Counted from the first letter of the stretch, positions 25,903-35,577 are shown. The stretch: 64,000 nucleotides of DNA from Mesorhizobium sp. ES1-1 (GCF_020164785.1 NZ_JAIUGX010000006.1:62001-126000); one strand, 5' to 3'. Made by a program: numbers and translations. The notes: generated from the sequence alone by a model not told the origin.

Positions 25903-27288
25903 ATGTCCTTGAACGAGCCGACCGAAACCAATGCGATGGATCTCGCCTATCATTTCCATTCGCAGACCAACCCTCAGGCCTTATCGCGCGAAGGCGCCTA
26001 TGTCGTGGTCAAGGGCGACGGGGCTCACGTCATAGACGAGAGCGGCAAGCGCTATATAGATGCGATGGCGGGGCTGTGGTGCGCTTCGCTCGGCTTCAAC
26101 GATCAGCGCCTCGGACAAGCGGCGGCCGCGCAGTACCAGGAACTCGGCTATTATCACAGCTTCTACGGCCGCACGAACCCGAAGGCGGCGGCGCTCAGCA
26201 AGAAGCTCGTCGAACTGACGAAGATGGAGGGCGGGCGCACTTTCTTCGTGACATCCGGCTCCGAAGCCAATGAAACCATGGTCAAGCTGGCCTGGCTTTA
26301 TCACGCCTCGCGCGGCAAGCCGACCAAGCGCAAGATCATTGCGAGGGACCGGGCCTTCCACGGATCGACCATTGTCGCCGGATCGATGTGCGGCCTGGAG
26401 ATGATGCACCGCGAGTTCGGACTGCCGCTGCCGGGTTTCGTGCACACGCTGCATCCGAACAGTTACCGCGTGAAGCTGCCCGATGAAAGCGAAGGCGAAT
26501 TCGTTGGCCGGCTGGCGGCCGAACTCGAACGGCTGATCCTGCGGGAAGGGCCGGACTCCGTCGCCGGTTTCATCGCGGAGCCGGTGATGGCGGCCGGAGG
26601 GATCCTGCCGCCGCCGGCGGGATATTTCGAAGCGGTCCAGACGATCCTGACCAAATACGACATATTGCTCCTCGACGACGAGGTCGTCTGCGGATTTGGC
26701 CGGACGGGCAACTGGTTCGGGTGTCAGACTGTCGGCATGCAGCCCGACATGATGTCGCTGGCGAAAGGCATCACATCCTCCCACTTCCCGCTCGCAGCCG
26801 TGGTTGTGGCGCCGAAGATCATCGAAGCGGTGGAGCGCTACAATGAAGGCGGCACATCGTTCGGGCACGGCTTCACCAATGCCGCGCATCCCGTAGGGGC
26901 CGCCGTCGCCCTGGAGGCCATCGCCATCTACGAGGAACTGGAAATCGTCGCCCGGGTCCGCAAGATGGGCGCGCTGCTTTTCGATCGGCTGAAGCATGCA
27001 ACCAGGAATTCGTCCATTGTCGGGGACGTGCGCGGGATCGGGCTGATGTATGGTGTGGAACTGGTGGAGGACCGGGACACCAGGGCACCTTTCGCCCCGG
27101 CGCGCATGATCGGCGCCAAGCTGGCGGCCAGCGCCTACGAGCATGGACTCGTCGTCCGGGCGATGCGCGATACGATAGGCTTCTGCCCGCCGCTGATCAT
27201 CAACGAGGCGGATGTCGAAGAGATCGGCGGCAAACTCGAGAAGGCCCTGGCCGACGTGGAAAGGGATCTTCGGCAGCAGTCCATCTAG
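25903..27288 (+). CDS. Class III aminotransferase (omega-amino acid/diamine:pyruvate type)
   Basis: A 461-residue fold-type I PLP enzyme. The Schiff-base Lys288 is in SLAKGITSSHFPLAA, Asp259 in LLLDDEVVCGFGRTG binds the pyridine nitrogen, and TSGSEANETMVKLA lines the phosphate site. The closest family type is omega-amino acid, putrescine or taurine:pyruvate aminotransferase. ATG 25903 begins similarity; another ATG lies 11 codons downstream. It follows the acyl-CoA dehydrogenase by about 100 bp in the same direction. Confidence 0.9.
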   Translation: MSLNEPTETNAMDLAYHFHSQTNPQALSREGAYVVVKGDGAHVIDESGKRYIDAMAGLWCASLGFNDQRLGQAAAAQYQELGYYHSFYGRTNPKAAALSKKLVELTKMEGGRTFFVTSGSEANETMVKLAWLYHASRGKPTKRKIIARDRAFHGSTIVAGSMCGLEMMHREFGLPLPGFVHTLHPNSYRVKLPDESEGEFVGRLAAELERLILREGPDSVAGFIAEPVMAAGGILPPPAGYFEAVQTILTKYDILLLDDEVVCGFGRTGNWFGCQTVGMQPDMMSLAKGITSSHFPLAAVVVAPKIIEAVERYNEGGTSFGHGFTNAAHPVGAAVALEAIAIYEELEIVARVRKMGALLFDRLKHATRNSSIVGDVRGIGLMYGVELVEDRDTRAPFAPARMIGAKLAASAYEHGLVVRAMRDTIGFCPPLIINEADVEEIGGKLEKALADVERDLRQQSI

Positions 27289-27384
27289 CATTAGGCCGGC
27301 GCGCTCACCCCGGCGTCCTTCAAATGCCGGCACGCCGGTCAGCGGGCGGCCACGACCGCAAGCCCAGCGGCCTCCGCGAAGGGA

Positions 27385-28593
27385 TCAGACCCGCTCGATG
27401 GCAATGGCGATGCCCTGCCCGACGCCGATGCACATGGTTGCCAGTGCCAGTCTGGCGCCGCGTTCCCGCAATTCCAGCGCGGCGCTGCCCGTGATGCGCG
27501 CTCCCGACATGCCGAGCGGATGGCCAAGCGCGATTGCACCGCCATTCGGGTTTACATGCGCCGCGTCCTCGGCCAGGCCGAGCTGCCGCAGGACGGCAAT
27601 GCCTTGTGCGGCAAAAGCCTCGTTGAGTTCCACCACGTCGAAATCGCCGGGGGTCAACCCGAGCCGCTGGCACAGTTTCTTTGTGGCCGGCACCGGCCCC
27701 ATGCCCATGAAGCGCGGCTCGACGCCGGCGGTCGCCGCGGCGAGAACCCGCGCGATCGGGGTAAGCCCATGCTTCCTGGCCGCCGCCTCGGAAGCCAGGA
27801 TCAGCCCGGCCGCTCCGTCATTGACGCCGGATGCATTGCCCGCCGTGACCGTGCCGCCCTCCTTGCGGAAAGGCGTCGGCAGCAGCGATAGTTTGTCCAC
27901 GGTGGTTCCCGCACGCGGATGCTCGTCCCGATCGACAATCACGGCCTCGCCCTTGCGCTGGGGGATGGTTACCGGCGCGATCTCGCGGGCGAGGCGTCCG
28001 TTCGCCTGCGCCGCGACAGCCTTGTCCTGGCTGCGCACGGCGAAAGCGTCCTGATCCGCGCGAGAGACCGAAAATTCGGCCGCCACATTCTCGGCGGTCT
28101 CGGGCATCGAATCCACGCCATATTGCTTTTTCATCAATGGGTTCACGAAGCGCCATCCGATGGTCGTGTCGTAGATCTCGGCATTGCGCGAAAATGCCTC
28201 GGACGCTTTCGGCATGACAAAAGGCGCGCGCGACATGCTCTCGACGCCGCCGGCGATCGTGAGTTCGGCCTCGCCTGCCTTGATCGACCTCGCCGCGATC
28301 GAGATCGCATCCATGCCCGATCCGCACAGGCGGTTCACGGTGGCGCCCGGCACCCCGACTGGCAAGCCGGCCAGCAGCGACGCCATGCGCGCGACGTTGC
28401 GGTTGTCCTCGCCGGCTTGGTTGGCGCAACCAAGGATGACGTCATCGACGGCCTCCCAGTCCACTGTGGCATTTCGGCCCATCAGCGCCTTGAGCGGAAC
28501 GGCGCCAAGGTCGTCGGCGCGAACCGCCGACAAGGATCCTCCAAAACGGCCGATCGGCGTGCGGATGTAATCGCAGATGAAGACTTCGGTCAT
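27385..28593 (-). CDS. Acetyl-CoA acyltransferase (3-oxoadipyl-CoA thiolase-like)
   Basis: A 402-residue thiolase. The nucleophile is Cys90 in NRLCGSGMDAI, the general base lies in GAIALGHPLG and the second cysteine in TMCIGVGQG. The N-terminus (MTEVFICDYIRTPIGRFGGS) and length are those of PcaF, which cleaves 3-oxoadipyl-CoA to succinyl-CoA and acetyl-CoA. No other beta-ketoadipate pathway gene is nearby, so a different 3-oxoacyl-CoA is possible. It is 46 bp downstream of the SMP-30 gene and probably ends that operon. Confidence 0.9.
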   Translation of the reverse strand: MTEVFICDYIRTPIGRFGGSLSAVRADDLGAVPLKALMGRNATVDWEAVDDVILGCANQAGEDNRNVARMASLLAGLPVGVPGATVNRLCGSGMDAISIAARSIKAGEAELTIAGGVESMSRAPFVMPKASEAFSRNAEIYDTTIGWRFVNPLMKKQYGVDSMPETAENVAAEFSVSRADQDAFAVRSQDKAVAAQANGRLAREIAPVTIPQRKGEAVIVDRDEHPRAGTTVDKLSLLPTPFRKEGGTVTAGNASGVNDGAAGLILASEAAARKHGLTPIARVLAAATAGVEPRFMGMGPVPATKKLCQRLGLTPGDFDVVELNEAFAAQGIAVLRQLGLAEDAAHVNPNGGAIALGHPLGMSGARITGSAALELRERGARLALATMCIGVGQGIAIAIERV

Positions 28594-28639
28594 TGTTCCT
28601 CCCCGAACGAGCGGCGCTCGAATTCAGCAATCTGACAGG

Positions 28640-29578
28640 TTAGGCGATGGCTCGTGAGCCGGAATGGTGCAAGGCCAATCCCGGCTCGTGCCATGCAAGC
28701 CTGACCAATCGTGCCTGGTGCGAGAGTGTCACGTAGCAGGTCCGCATGTCGGTGCCACCGAAACATAGATTGGTCACCAGCAAGTCCGGGACGGGGTGCA
28801 CGATCGCCTCGCTGCCTGGCCCACGGAACTCAAGGATGGCGCACAGGTCGAGTGCCGCCGCGCAAACCGCGCCAGACTGCGTAACGGCCAGCCCGTCGAA
28901 CCGGGCGCGGCCGCCCGGGCTGGCGAAAAGGGCGCCGCCGGCCGGCGAAGGCCAATCCAGCTTTCGAACCTGGCCGGGCGCTTCGATGGTCCACGACCAG
29001 ATACGGCCGGTATAGGTCTCGGCGACGTAAAGCGTCTTTCCATCCGGCGAGAGCGCGATGCCGTTCGGGGAGATGAGACCGTAAATGACCTCTTTTATCG
29101 CCGAGCCGTCGGCCGCGGCCCAATAGACGGCGCCGAGATCCATATCGCGCTGGCGCCGCTTGCCCATGTCGGTGAACCAGAAGCCGCCGGTTCCGTCGAA
29201 CACCAGATCGTTCGGCCCGCGCAACTGATAATCGCCACACCGGTCGTAGAGGCGCTCGACGTGTCCCGATTGGAGGTCAACGACGTCGATGCCGCCTCCC
29301 TGGTAGTCCGCCCGTTGCGCTCCGGTGCGCAGCCGGCCGCCCTGCACATCGATCCAGTCGACCCCGCCATGGTTGCAGACATATATGCGGCCGTCCGGCC
29401 CCAGCGCGGCACCGTTAGGCCCTCCCGGGATCGTGGCAATGACATCGACAGACCCATCCGGCAAGACACGCTTGAGGCTCTCATCCGCTATATCGACAAG
29501 GACGACTGAACCGTCCGCCATCACGACCGGGCCTTCGGGATAGACGAGATTGTCAGTTACGACCCTCATACCCGTCAT
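28640..29578 (-). CDS. SMP-30/gluconolactonase-like beta-propeller protein
   Basis: A 312-residue six-bladed beta-propeller. The repeat-like PNGAALGPDGRIYVCNHGG, RGPNDLVFDGTGGFWFTD and SPNGIALSPDGKTLYVAE supply the conserved acidic and Asn ligands of a divalent metal, as in lactonases of this family. It would hydrolyse a lactone. The ATG at 29578 overlaps the stop of the preceding dehydratase gene (ATGA), so the two are coupled. Confidence 0.88.
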   Translation of the reverse strand: MTGMRVVTDNLVYPEGPVVMADGSVVLVDIADESLKRVLPDGSVDVIATIPGGPNGAALGPDGRIYVCNHGGVDWIDVQGGRLRTGAQRADYQGGGIDVVDLQSGHVERLYDRCGDYQLRGPNDLVFDGTGGFWFTDMGKRRQRDMDLGAVYWAAADGSAIKEVIYGLISPNGIALSPDGKTLYVAETYTGRIWSWTIEAPGQVRKLDWPSPAGGALFASPGGRARFDGLAVTQSGAVCAAALDLCAILEFRGPGSEAIVHPVPDLLVTNLCFGGTDMRTCYVTLSHQARLVRLAWHEPGLALHHSGSRAIA

Positions 29579-30594
29579 CCGGCCAGTCGTGCGGGTGACG
29601 GGTCGACGAGAGCGGTATCAGCGATCTCGCGCCGATAGAGATCGAGATCCACGTTGCGGCCGCTGAGCACGACGGCGAACGTGCGGCCCTGCACGTCCAT
29701 CCTGCCTGTGAGAATTGCGCCCAGTGCCAGCGCCCCGCTTGGCTCCGCGACCAGGCCGAACTCTTCGAACGCGGCCTTCATTCCAACGCGCGCGTCGTCA
29801 TCGCTGGCACGCACGATGCCCGACAATGACTTGCGGTTGATCGTGAACGTCAGTTCGCCGGGCGTCAGCGACAGCAAGGCGTCGCATATGGTCTTGCCGG
29901 ATGCGGAAACGGCTACCCGCTCGCCTGCCGACAGGCTTCGTGCCGTATCGTCATAGGCTTCGGGCTCGACGCCCCAGATTTCCGTTTTCGGCGACAGGGA
30001 GCGAAGCGCGAGGGCGCTGCCGGCGATCAGACCGCCACCGGAACAAGGGGCGGTAAACAGATCGATCGCAATGTCCGAAGCCGCCGCCTCCTGAACTGTT
30101 TCATAAGCGACGGTCGCCGCGCCGGCAATAATTTCGGCATCATCGAAGGCGGGTATGTAGATCAGGCCCTGATCGTTGCGCCATTGGGCAACCAGCGCAT
30201 TGCGGTCTGCCGTGCGGCGGTCGTAGGCGATAATTTCGGCGCCGAATGCCCGCGTCTGCTCGATCTTGGTGCGCGGCGCATCCACCGGCATCAAGATGAC
30301 GATGCGCCGCGCGCCGGCTTGTCGGGCCGCCCACGCCACAGCCAGCCCGTGATTGCCCGAGGACAGAGCGAAGACGCCTCTGGAGAGCTCGCCAGGGGAT
30401 AGCCGCGATATCCTGTTCCAGGCGCCCCGGATCTTGAAACTTCCCGTAGGCTGCAGCGTCTCGGCCTTTACGAGCAGGCGGCCGCCAATATGCGTATTCA
30501 GCCGCTCGCTCTCGAACAGCCATGTCTTGCGCAGAACCGGCGCCAGCCGTCTGGCCGCGTCCTCGATCTGCCGAATATCCGGCGCACCCGTCAT
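29575..30594 (-). CDS. Threonine/serine dehydratase-like PLP enzyme
   Basis: A 339-residue fold-type II PLP enzyme. The cofactor lysine is Lys54 in GSFKIRGAWN, ALSSGNHGLAVAWAA holds the phosphate/substrate loop and CSGGGLIAG the glycine loop. This matches catabolic threonine dehydratase/serine racemase types, with no C-terminal ACT regulatory domain. It would deaminate a beta-hydroxy amino acid to a 2-oxo acid, which could feed the E1 component encoded next to this operon. The start overlaps the SDR stop by ATGA. Confidence 0.87.
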   Translation of the reverse strand: MTGAPDIRQIEDAARRLAPVLRKTWLFESERLNTHIGGRLLVKAETLQPTGSFKIRGAWNRISRLSPGELSRGVFALSSGNHGLAVAWAARQAGARRIVILMPVDAPRTKIEQTRAFGAEIIAYDRRTADRNALVAQWRNDQGLIYIPAFDDAEIIAGAATVAYETVQEAAASDIAIDLFTAPCSGGGLIAGSALALRSLSPKTEIWGVEPEAYDDTARSLSAGERVAVSASGKTICDALLSLTPGELTFTINRKSLSGIVRASDDDARVGMKAAFEEFGLVAEPSGALALGAILTGRMDVQGRTFAVVLSGRNVDLDLYRREIADTALVDPSPARLAG

Positions 30595-31403
30595 AGTGAC
30601 GCCTTGCGATCGGCCAGGGCTTTGGCGCCAATCTCCTGGTTCTTCTGTACGACGTCGAACAGCCGGCGCGGGTTGGCGCCGATCGCCTTGACCACGCGGC
30701 CTCGCGCGGAGGGTATGCAGACCTCGACTTTTCTCGCCTTGATCGCCTTCAGGATGATCGCCGCTATGGCGTCGGGAGACGCGGCAGCCCGCGCAAATGC
30801 CGCGGTGACGTTCTTCTCCGCTTCCAGTTCAAGCATCGGCGTCTCGGTCGCACCGGGGTGGACAATGGTGAAATCGATCGGCGAGGCGCGCTCCTCCAGA
30901 GCGATGCCGAAATGCATGGCGCGCAGCGCATGTTTCGAAGCAGCGTAACTCACCAGGCCAGGCAGTGTGAGGAATGACGTCATCGAGCACACCGTCACGA
31001 CGTGACCCGACCCTTGGGCCTTGAAATGAGGGATGACCGTCATGGCTCCGAGCATCGGCCCAAGTGCGTTCACCTTGAGCGTCTGCTCATGCATTTCCAA
31101 AGGCACGTCCGCTGTCAGGCCGGGATGCGCAATGCCCGCATTGTTCACGAGAATGTCCAGTCCGCCGAAATGCTGGCGGGTCGCATCGAGTGCCTGCCGC
31201 CACATCTGCGGCGAGCAGATATCAAGGTCGATCGGCAAGGCATTGTCGCCGAGCTCAGAGGCGAGCTTTCTCGCCGCATCGAAGGCGATATCGGCGATCG
31301 CAACCCGATAGGCTTTTTGCACGGCAAGCCTGGCGATCGCAGCGCCGATGCCACTTGCCGCCCCGGTTATCAACATCACTTCCGGCCGTCGCTGTCCCGT
31401 CAT
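30591..31403 (-). CDS. Short-chain dehydrogenase/reductase
   Basis: A 270-residue SDR. The NAD(P)-binding motif TGAASGIG is at residues 14-21, NNAG lies near residue 87 and the active-site YAASK near residue 154. It would oxidise or reduce a hydroxyl/keto group and could serve as the 3-hydroxyacyl-CoA or hydroxy-acid dehydrogenase of the pathway. It is the first gene of the minus-strand operon SDR, dehydratase, SMP-30, thiolase, transcribed from the divergent region shared with the E1 gene. Confidence 0.9.
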   Translation of the reverse strand: MTGQRRPEVMLITGAASGIGAAIARLAVQKAYRVAIADIAFDAARKLASELGDNALPIDLDICSPQMWRQALDATRQHFGGLDILVNNAGIAHPGLTADVPLEMHEQTLKVNALGPMLGAMTVIPHFKAQGSGHVVTVCSMTSFLTLPGLVSYAASKHALRAMHFGIALEERASPIDFTIVHPGATETPMLELEAEKNVTAAFARAAASPDAIAAIILKAIKARKVEVCIPSARGRVVKAIGANPRRLFDVVQKNQEIGAKALADRKASL

Positions 31404-31760
31404 TCCTTAACTCCAAAACCTTCCGCGTCTTCAGCCGGACAAACAAGCGAGCGGCTCCGGCAATCTGCAGCAGGCGTGCTGCCCGGTAATGCGCCTTTTA
31501 TCGATTATGGCTGGTCCACGACCAGGCGGCGATTTTCTGTTGCGGCCAAAAAATCTGCTCTCTATAGTCGATAAACGGTTGTGAAATTAAATTCCACACA
31601 TGAGTTTTCCGGTGTGAGCAGCGTGAGCCAGATCGTTGTGCGAAGTCCGCCCGTGGACGTCGGAGGAACGGTGGATATCCACCTCCAGAAAGCATGCAAT
31701 GCCCCCAGCCAGAGCCGAGGAGCATGGCTTTGCGTAAGCGCCATGGGAGGGCTCTAGCTG
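31404..31760. other. Divergent promoter region of SDR operon and E1 gene
   Basis: This 357-bp stretch has no recognised gene. It holds a putative IclR-family operator at 31582-31596 within AT-rich sequence (31540-31605) that stands out from the GC-rich surroundings, and must contain both promoters. Confidence 0.55.
31582..31596. promoter_or_regulatory. Putative IclR-family operator
   Basis: TGAAATTAAATTCCA is a near-perfect palindrome (half sites TGAAATT and TGGAATT around a central A) resembling the IclR-family consensus. It differs by one base from the site at 22355-22369, beside the iclR-type gene. It lies about 165 bp upstream of the E1 start and 180 bp upstream of the SDR start. Confidence 0.62.
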
Positions 31761-33935
31761 GTGCGGAAGCATGAACTGAGGCCATCGGCGCCCTGGTACA
31801 GGATCGAAACCGACGAGGCGGATTGGGCCGCCGTGCCGGAACGCGACCTCGTTCAGCTTTACAGCCAGATGCAGCTGATCCGGCGCTTCGAGGAGAAGAT
31901 CCTCGAACTCGAAAAGTCGGGCCTCGTCCACGGCCCTGCCCATGCCAGCATAGGCCAGGAGGCAGCGGCCGTCGGCGCCATGTCGATCCTGCGCGCCGAC
32001 GACCAGATCAACGGCACGCACCGCGCCCACCACCAGGTCCTGACTAAACTCGTCAATGCGCAGACACAGACCTATTTCGATATCCGCAGTGCCGATTTTA
32101 CAGAGCCGATGAGCGAAGCGGTCTACCGGCTGATGGCCGAGATCATGGGGTTGCTGCCGGGCTATTGCGGGGGCCGCGGCGGCTCGATGCATATGCGCGA
32201 CGCGGCCTCCGGCGTGGCCGGAACCAGCGCGATCGTCGGCGGCAACATTCCGCATGGCGTCGGCTACGCGCTGGCGGATCGGGTGCTTGGCCGCGACGGG
32301 ATTTCGGTGACGTTCTTCGGCGACGGCGCTTCGCTGCAGGGAGCGACCTATGAATCCATGAACATCGCCGCCGCCTACAAGCTGCCGGTGATCTTCTTCG
32401 TGGAGAACAATCTCTACGCCGTGTCGACGCACATCGACGACGTGACTGCGGAGCCCCGTATCGCCTCGCGCGGCCCCATGCTCGGCTTCACCGGCATCGA
32501 ATGCGACGGCATGGATGTCGTGGCGGTCCACCAGGCAATGGCCGACGCGCGCGCGATCATCCGCGAGGGGCGCGGGCCGGTGGTGGTCGAGGCGAGATGT
32601 TATCGGCATTTCCACCAAAGCGGTGGCAAGACGGGCAGCGAGTTCGGCTACCGCAGCCGCGAGGAAGAACAGGAGTGGCTCAAACGCGATCCGTTGCGCC
32701 TTGCCGAGCAGCGCCTGGCGGCACTCGGCATACTGGACAGCGCCGGCTTTGCCCATATCGATGCAAGCGTCAGCGCCGTGGTGCAGGCGGCCGCCAACCG
32801 GCTGACGGAAACCATGCCGGGAAGCAATCAGCCGCGCATCCCCGAAGCCCTGTGGCCCTCGCCACAAAGCGTGGATGATGGGATCCTGGCGGACCCATCG
32901 GAAAGCGCCGGCCTGAAATATCGCGAGATCGAGGATTTCGCCGAGGGCGAACTGGTCAAGACCCGGTTCGTGACCGCTGCGGGAGAGGCGTTGAGCGCTG
33001 CAATGGCCGCGGATCCCACCATCATTGTTCTTGGCGAGGACGTGCACCGTCTTCGCGGCGGGGTCAGCGGTTTCACACGCTCGGCCCTGGAACAGTTTCC
33101 AGGCCGGGTTCTGGCGATGCCGATCGCGGAAAACGGCTTCACAGGCGTGGCACTCGGTGCTGCGCTGCGCGGGTTGAGGCCCGTGGTCGAAATCATGTTC
33201 GGCGACTTCTGTCTCGTCGCCGCCGACCAGATCGGCAATGGCATCGCCAAGGTGCGCCATATGTTCGGCAGCGGTTTCCCCGTGCCGGTCGTGCTGCGTG
33301 TGCGGGTGTCGCCCCACACAGGTTACGGCTCGCAGCATTCGGGTGACCCGTCGGCGCTGTTCAGGCTTTTCCCCGGCTGGCACATCGTGTCGCCGACCAG
33401 CCCGTTCGACTATGTCGGGCTGCTCAACACCGCGCTGAAATCCAACGATCCCGTAGCCATCATCGAGCATGTCGAATTCTACCAACGCGAGGGAATGGTG
33501 CCGCGCGACGAGCGCGACTATTGCATCCCGCTCGGCAAGGCCAAGATCGTGCGATCAGGATCGGCCTGCACGGTTCTGGCGACCTCTGCCATGGTGCCGA
33601 CGGCGTTGAAGGTCGCCGAGGAAACCGGCATCGATGCCGAGATCATCGACATGCGCAGCGTTGGCCAACTCTCCACGGACTGGCCGCTCGTTCTGCAATC
33701 CGTCGCAAAGACAAACCGGGCCATCATAGCCGAGCAGGTCTCCAGCGGCTTCACGCTCGGGCGCCACTGGATCGCCGAGATCCAGTCTCGCGCCTTCGAT
33801 GATTTGGATCATGAGATACTTCACGTGACAGGCAGCCTGTCGGCTCCCGTCGTATCGGCCGTCCTGAACAAGGCCGCGCTGGGGTCGGCCGACAAATTGC
33901 GGAGCGCGATGGAGTTGATTACCGAGACTGCCTAA
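31761..33935 (+). CDS. 2-oxoacid/acetoin dehydrogenase E1, fused alpha and beta subunits
   Basis: A 724-residue thiamine diphosphate enzyme. The alpha part (about 30-350) has HASIGQEAAAVG, GGRGGSMHM and the cofactor motif GDG (187-189) ending in ENN (215-217). The beta part (about 372-715) starts VTAAGEALSAAMAADPTII and has PIAENGFTGVALGAALRG. Alpha and beta are separate chains in most pyruvate, branched-chain and acetoin E1 enzymes; here they are one. The GTG at 31761 is used because a TAG lies two codons before it and GGGAGG is upstream. It should hand an acyl group to the lipoyl E2-like protein at 23347. Confidence 0.9.
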   Translation: MRKHELRPSAPWYRIETDEADWAAVPERDLVQLYSQMQLIRRFEEKILELEKSGLVHGPAHASIGQEAAAVGAMSILRADDQINGTHRAHHQVLTKLVNAQTQTYFDIRSADFTEPMSEAVYRLMAEIMGLLPGYCGGRGGSMHMRDAASGVAGTSAIVGGNIPHGVGYALADRVLGRDGISVTFFGDGASLQGATYESMNIAAAYKLPVIFFVENNLYAVSTHIDDVTAEPRIASRGPMLGFTGIECDGMDVVAVHQAMADARAIIREGRGPVVVEARCYRHFHQSGGKTGSEFGYRSREEEQEWLKRDPLRLAEQRLAALGILDSAGFAHIDASVSAVVQAAANRLTETMPGSNQPRIPEALWPSPQSVDDGILADPSESAGLKYREIEDFAEGELVKTRFVTAAGEALSAAMAADPTIIVLGEDVHRLRGGVSGFTRSALEQFPGRVLAMPIAENGFTGVALGAALRGLRPVVEIMFGDFCLVAADQIGNGIAKVRHMFGSGFPVPVVLRVRVSPHTGYGSQHSGDPSALFRLFPGWHIVSPTSPFDYVGLLNTALKSNDPVAIIEHVEFYQREGMVPRDERDYCIPLGKAKIVRSGSACTVLATSAMVPTALKVAEETGIDAEIIDMRSVGQLSTDWPLVLQSVAKTNRAIIAEQVSSGFTLGRHWIAEIQSRAFDDLDHEILHVTGSLSAPVVSAVLNKAALGSADKLRSAMELITETA

Positions 33936-33963
33936 ACTGACCAAAACGAAGAGGAGCACGATA

Positions 33964-35577
33964 ATGAAAATGGGGAACATCAATCAATTCTCGAAGCTGC
34001 GCTGGAAAAGCCTTGCTTCGGCGACAATGCTGCTGGGCCTGGCAGCGATCGCCACGCCCGCTGACGCCAAGACGCTGGTCATCGCACGCGACATGGACAT
34101 CAACTCGCTGGATATCACGCGGGGCTGGTGCGACACCTGCATGATCTACAACGCGGCGGTCTATGACGGCCTTCTCGGGCTCGACGCTAAGAACAAGCTG
34201 GTCCCTGTTATCGCGGAAAGCTGGGAAGCAAGCGCCGACCAGACGACCTTCACTTTCAAGCTGAACCCGAAAGCCAAGTTTTCCGATGGTTCGCCTGTCG
34301 AGGCCAAGGATGTCAAATGGTCGTGGGAGCGGCTAAAGAACATAAAGGGTAGCCCCTCCGACCTCGCCGCTTCGATCGCATCGATCGAAACGCCTGACGC
34401 GGCAACCGTCGTCGTCAAGACGGCGGCGCCGAATTCGGAACTCCTGAACGTCCTGGCGGCCAGCTATTTCGGCGTCGTCAACAGCGATGTAGCCCAGGCC
34501 GAAGGCAAGGCGTCGTCCGCCGCCGATGCCGCGACGACCGACCAGGCGGAACCCTGGTTCCTGGCGCACTCGGTCGGCGCCGGTCCGTTCGTGCTGGAAT
34601 CGTACCAGCCTGGCGCCGAACTGCGCCTGAAGCGCAATGAGAATTATTGGCGCGAGCCGGCAAAGGTCGACGAGATCGTCATCCGCCAGGTCGGCGATGC
34701 CGTCGCGCAGGCTCAATTGCTGCAGAGCGGGCAGGCTGATGTGGCCATGAACATCGATCCGGAAACGGCCAAAACGCTGACCGGCGACAATGTGAAAGTC
34801 GAGTCCGCGCCTTCCAACAATTTCGTCTACATGACGCTGAGCCCCGGCGCGGTGTCGAACCCCGTGCCGATGACGCCGGAAATCCGCGAAGCCATCTCCA
34901 TGGCAGTCGATCGCAATTCGCTGATCGAGTTCACGCTCGGCACGGGCAATGGCCGTCTGATCTCCGTGCCCTTCCCGCTCGATTTTCCTGGCGGCGCGAA
35001 CCACCCAATTCCGGAATACAATCCGGAAAAGGCCAAGGAAATGCTGGCGAAGGCCGGTCATGCCGACGGATTCACCCTCGACGCGACCTACCCGAAGCTG
35101 AACGTCTATGGCGTCGACTTCACGCTCGCCATGCAGAAGATCCAGCAGGATCTGGCAAAGGTGAACATCAAGCTGGAATTGCAACCGGTCGAATTCCCCA
35201 ACTGGCGTGAGAAGGCGACGAAGGATCACATCCCGCTTTCGTTCGTTTTCTTCGCACCGGATTTCTACGGCACCTCGCAATATGTTGGCTATTTCGGCCT
35301 GGCGCCCGATTCACCCTGGGCAAAGCGTGGCGGCGGCGAACGCGACCCTTCCTTCCTGTTGCCCGAGACCAAGACCATGCTCGCGGAAGCGTTGAAGTCG
35401 ACGCCGGAGAAAGCCGAGAAGATCTACTTCGACATCGGCGAGAAGATCCGCGCCCAGAATGTGATCATTCCAATGATCAGCCCGAACACCATTCTCGCCT
35501 TCGGCAGCAAGGTCCACGGGGTACGCAATTCGCCGAGTTCCAACGTTCCCCTCTACGAGATCTCGATCGACAATTGA
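33964..35577 (+). CDS. ABC transporter substrate-binding protein (SBP family 5, peptide type)
   Basis: A 537-residue periplasmic protein with a signal peptide to about residue 35 (cleavage near PADAKT). Family 5 hallmarks are VYDGLLGLD, LVPVIAESWEAS, FTFKLNPKAKFSDGSPVEAKDV (split here across the motif) and the C-terminal NTILAFGSKVHGVRNSP. Two cysteines close together (GWCDTCM) could form a disulfide. It starts 28 bp after the E1 gene with GAGGAG upstream. It is the likely binding protein of the importer at 18308-22266, which has no binding protein of its own, and is followed by a terminator. Confidence 0.92.
   Translation: MKMGNINQFSKLRWKSLASATMLLGLAAIATPADAKTLVIARDMDINSLDITRGWCDTCMIYNAAVYDGLLGLDAKNKLVPVIAESWEASADQTTFTFKLNPKAKFSDGSPVEAKDVKWSWERLKNIKGSPSDLAASIASIETPDAATVVVKTAAPNSELLNVLAASYFGVVNSDVAQAEGKASSAADAATTDQAEPWFLAHSVGAGPFVLESYQPGAELRLKRNENYWREPAKVDEIVIRQVGDAVAQAQLLQSGQADVAMNIDPETAKTLTGDNVKVESAPSNNFVYMTLSPGAVSNPVPMTPEIREAISMAVDRNSLIEFTLGTGNGRLISVPFPLDFPGGANHPIPEYNPEKAKEMLAKAGHADGFTLDATYPKLNVYGVDFTLAMQKIQQDLAKVNIKLELQPVEFPNWREKATKDHIPLSFVFFAPDFYGTSQYVGYFGLAPDSPWAKRGGGERDPSFLLPETKTMLAEALKSTPEKAEKIYFDIGEKIRAQNVIIPMISPNTILAFGSKVHGVRNSPSSNVPLYEISIDN

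Noticed and set aside
31587-33485. 632-codon minus-strand frame opposite the E1 gene
   Set aside because: It is antisense to a gene with clear thiamine-binding motifs and has no recognisable protein features.
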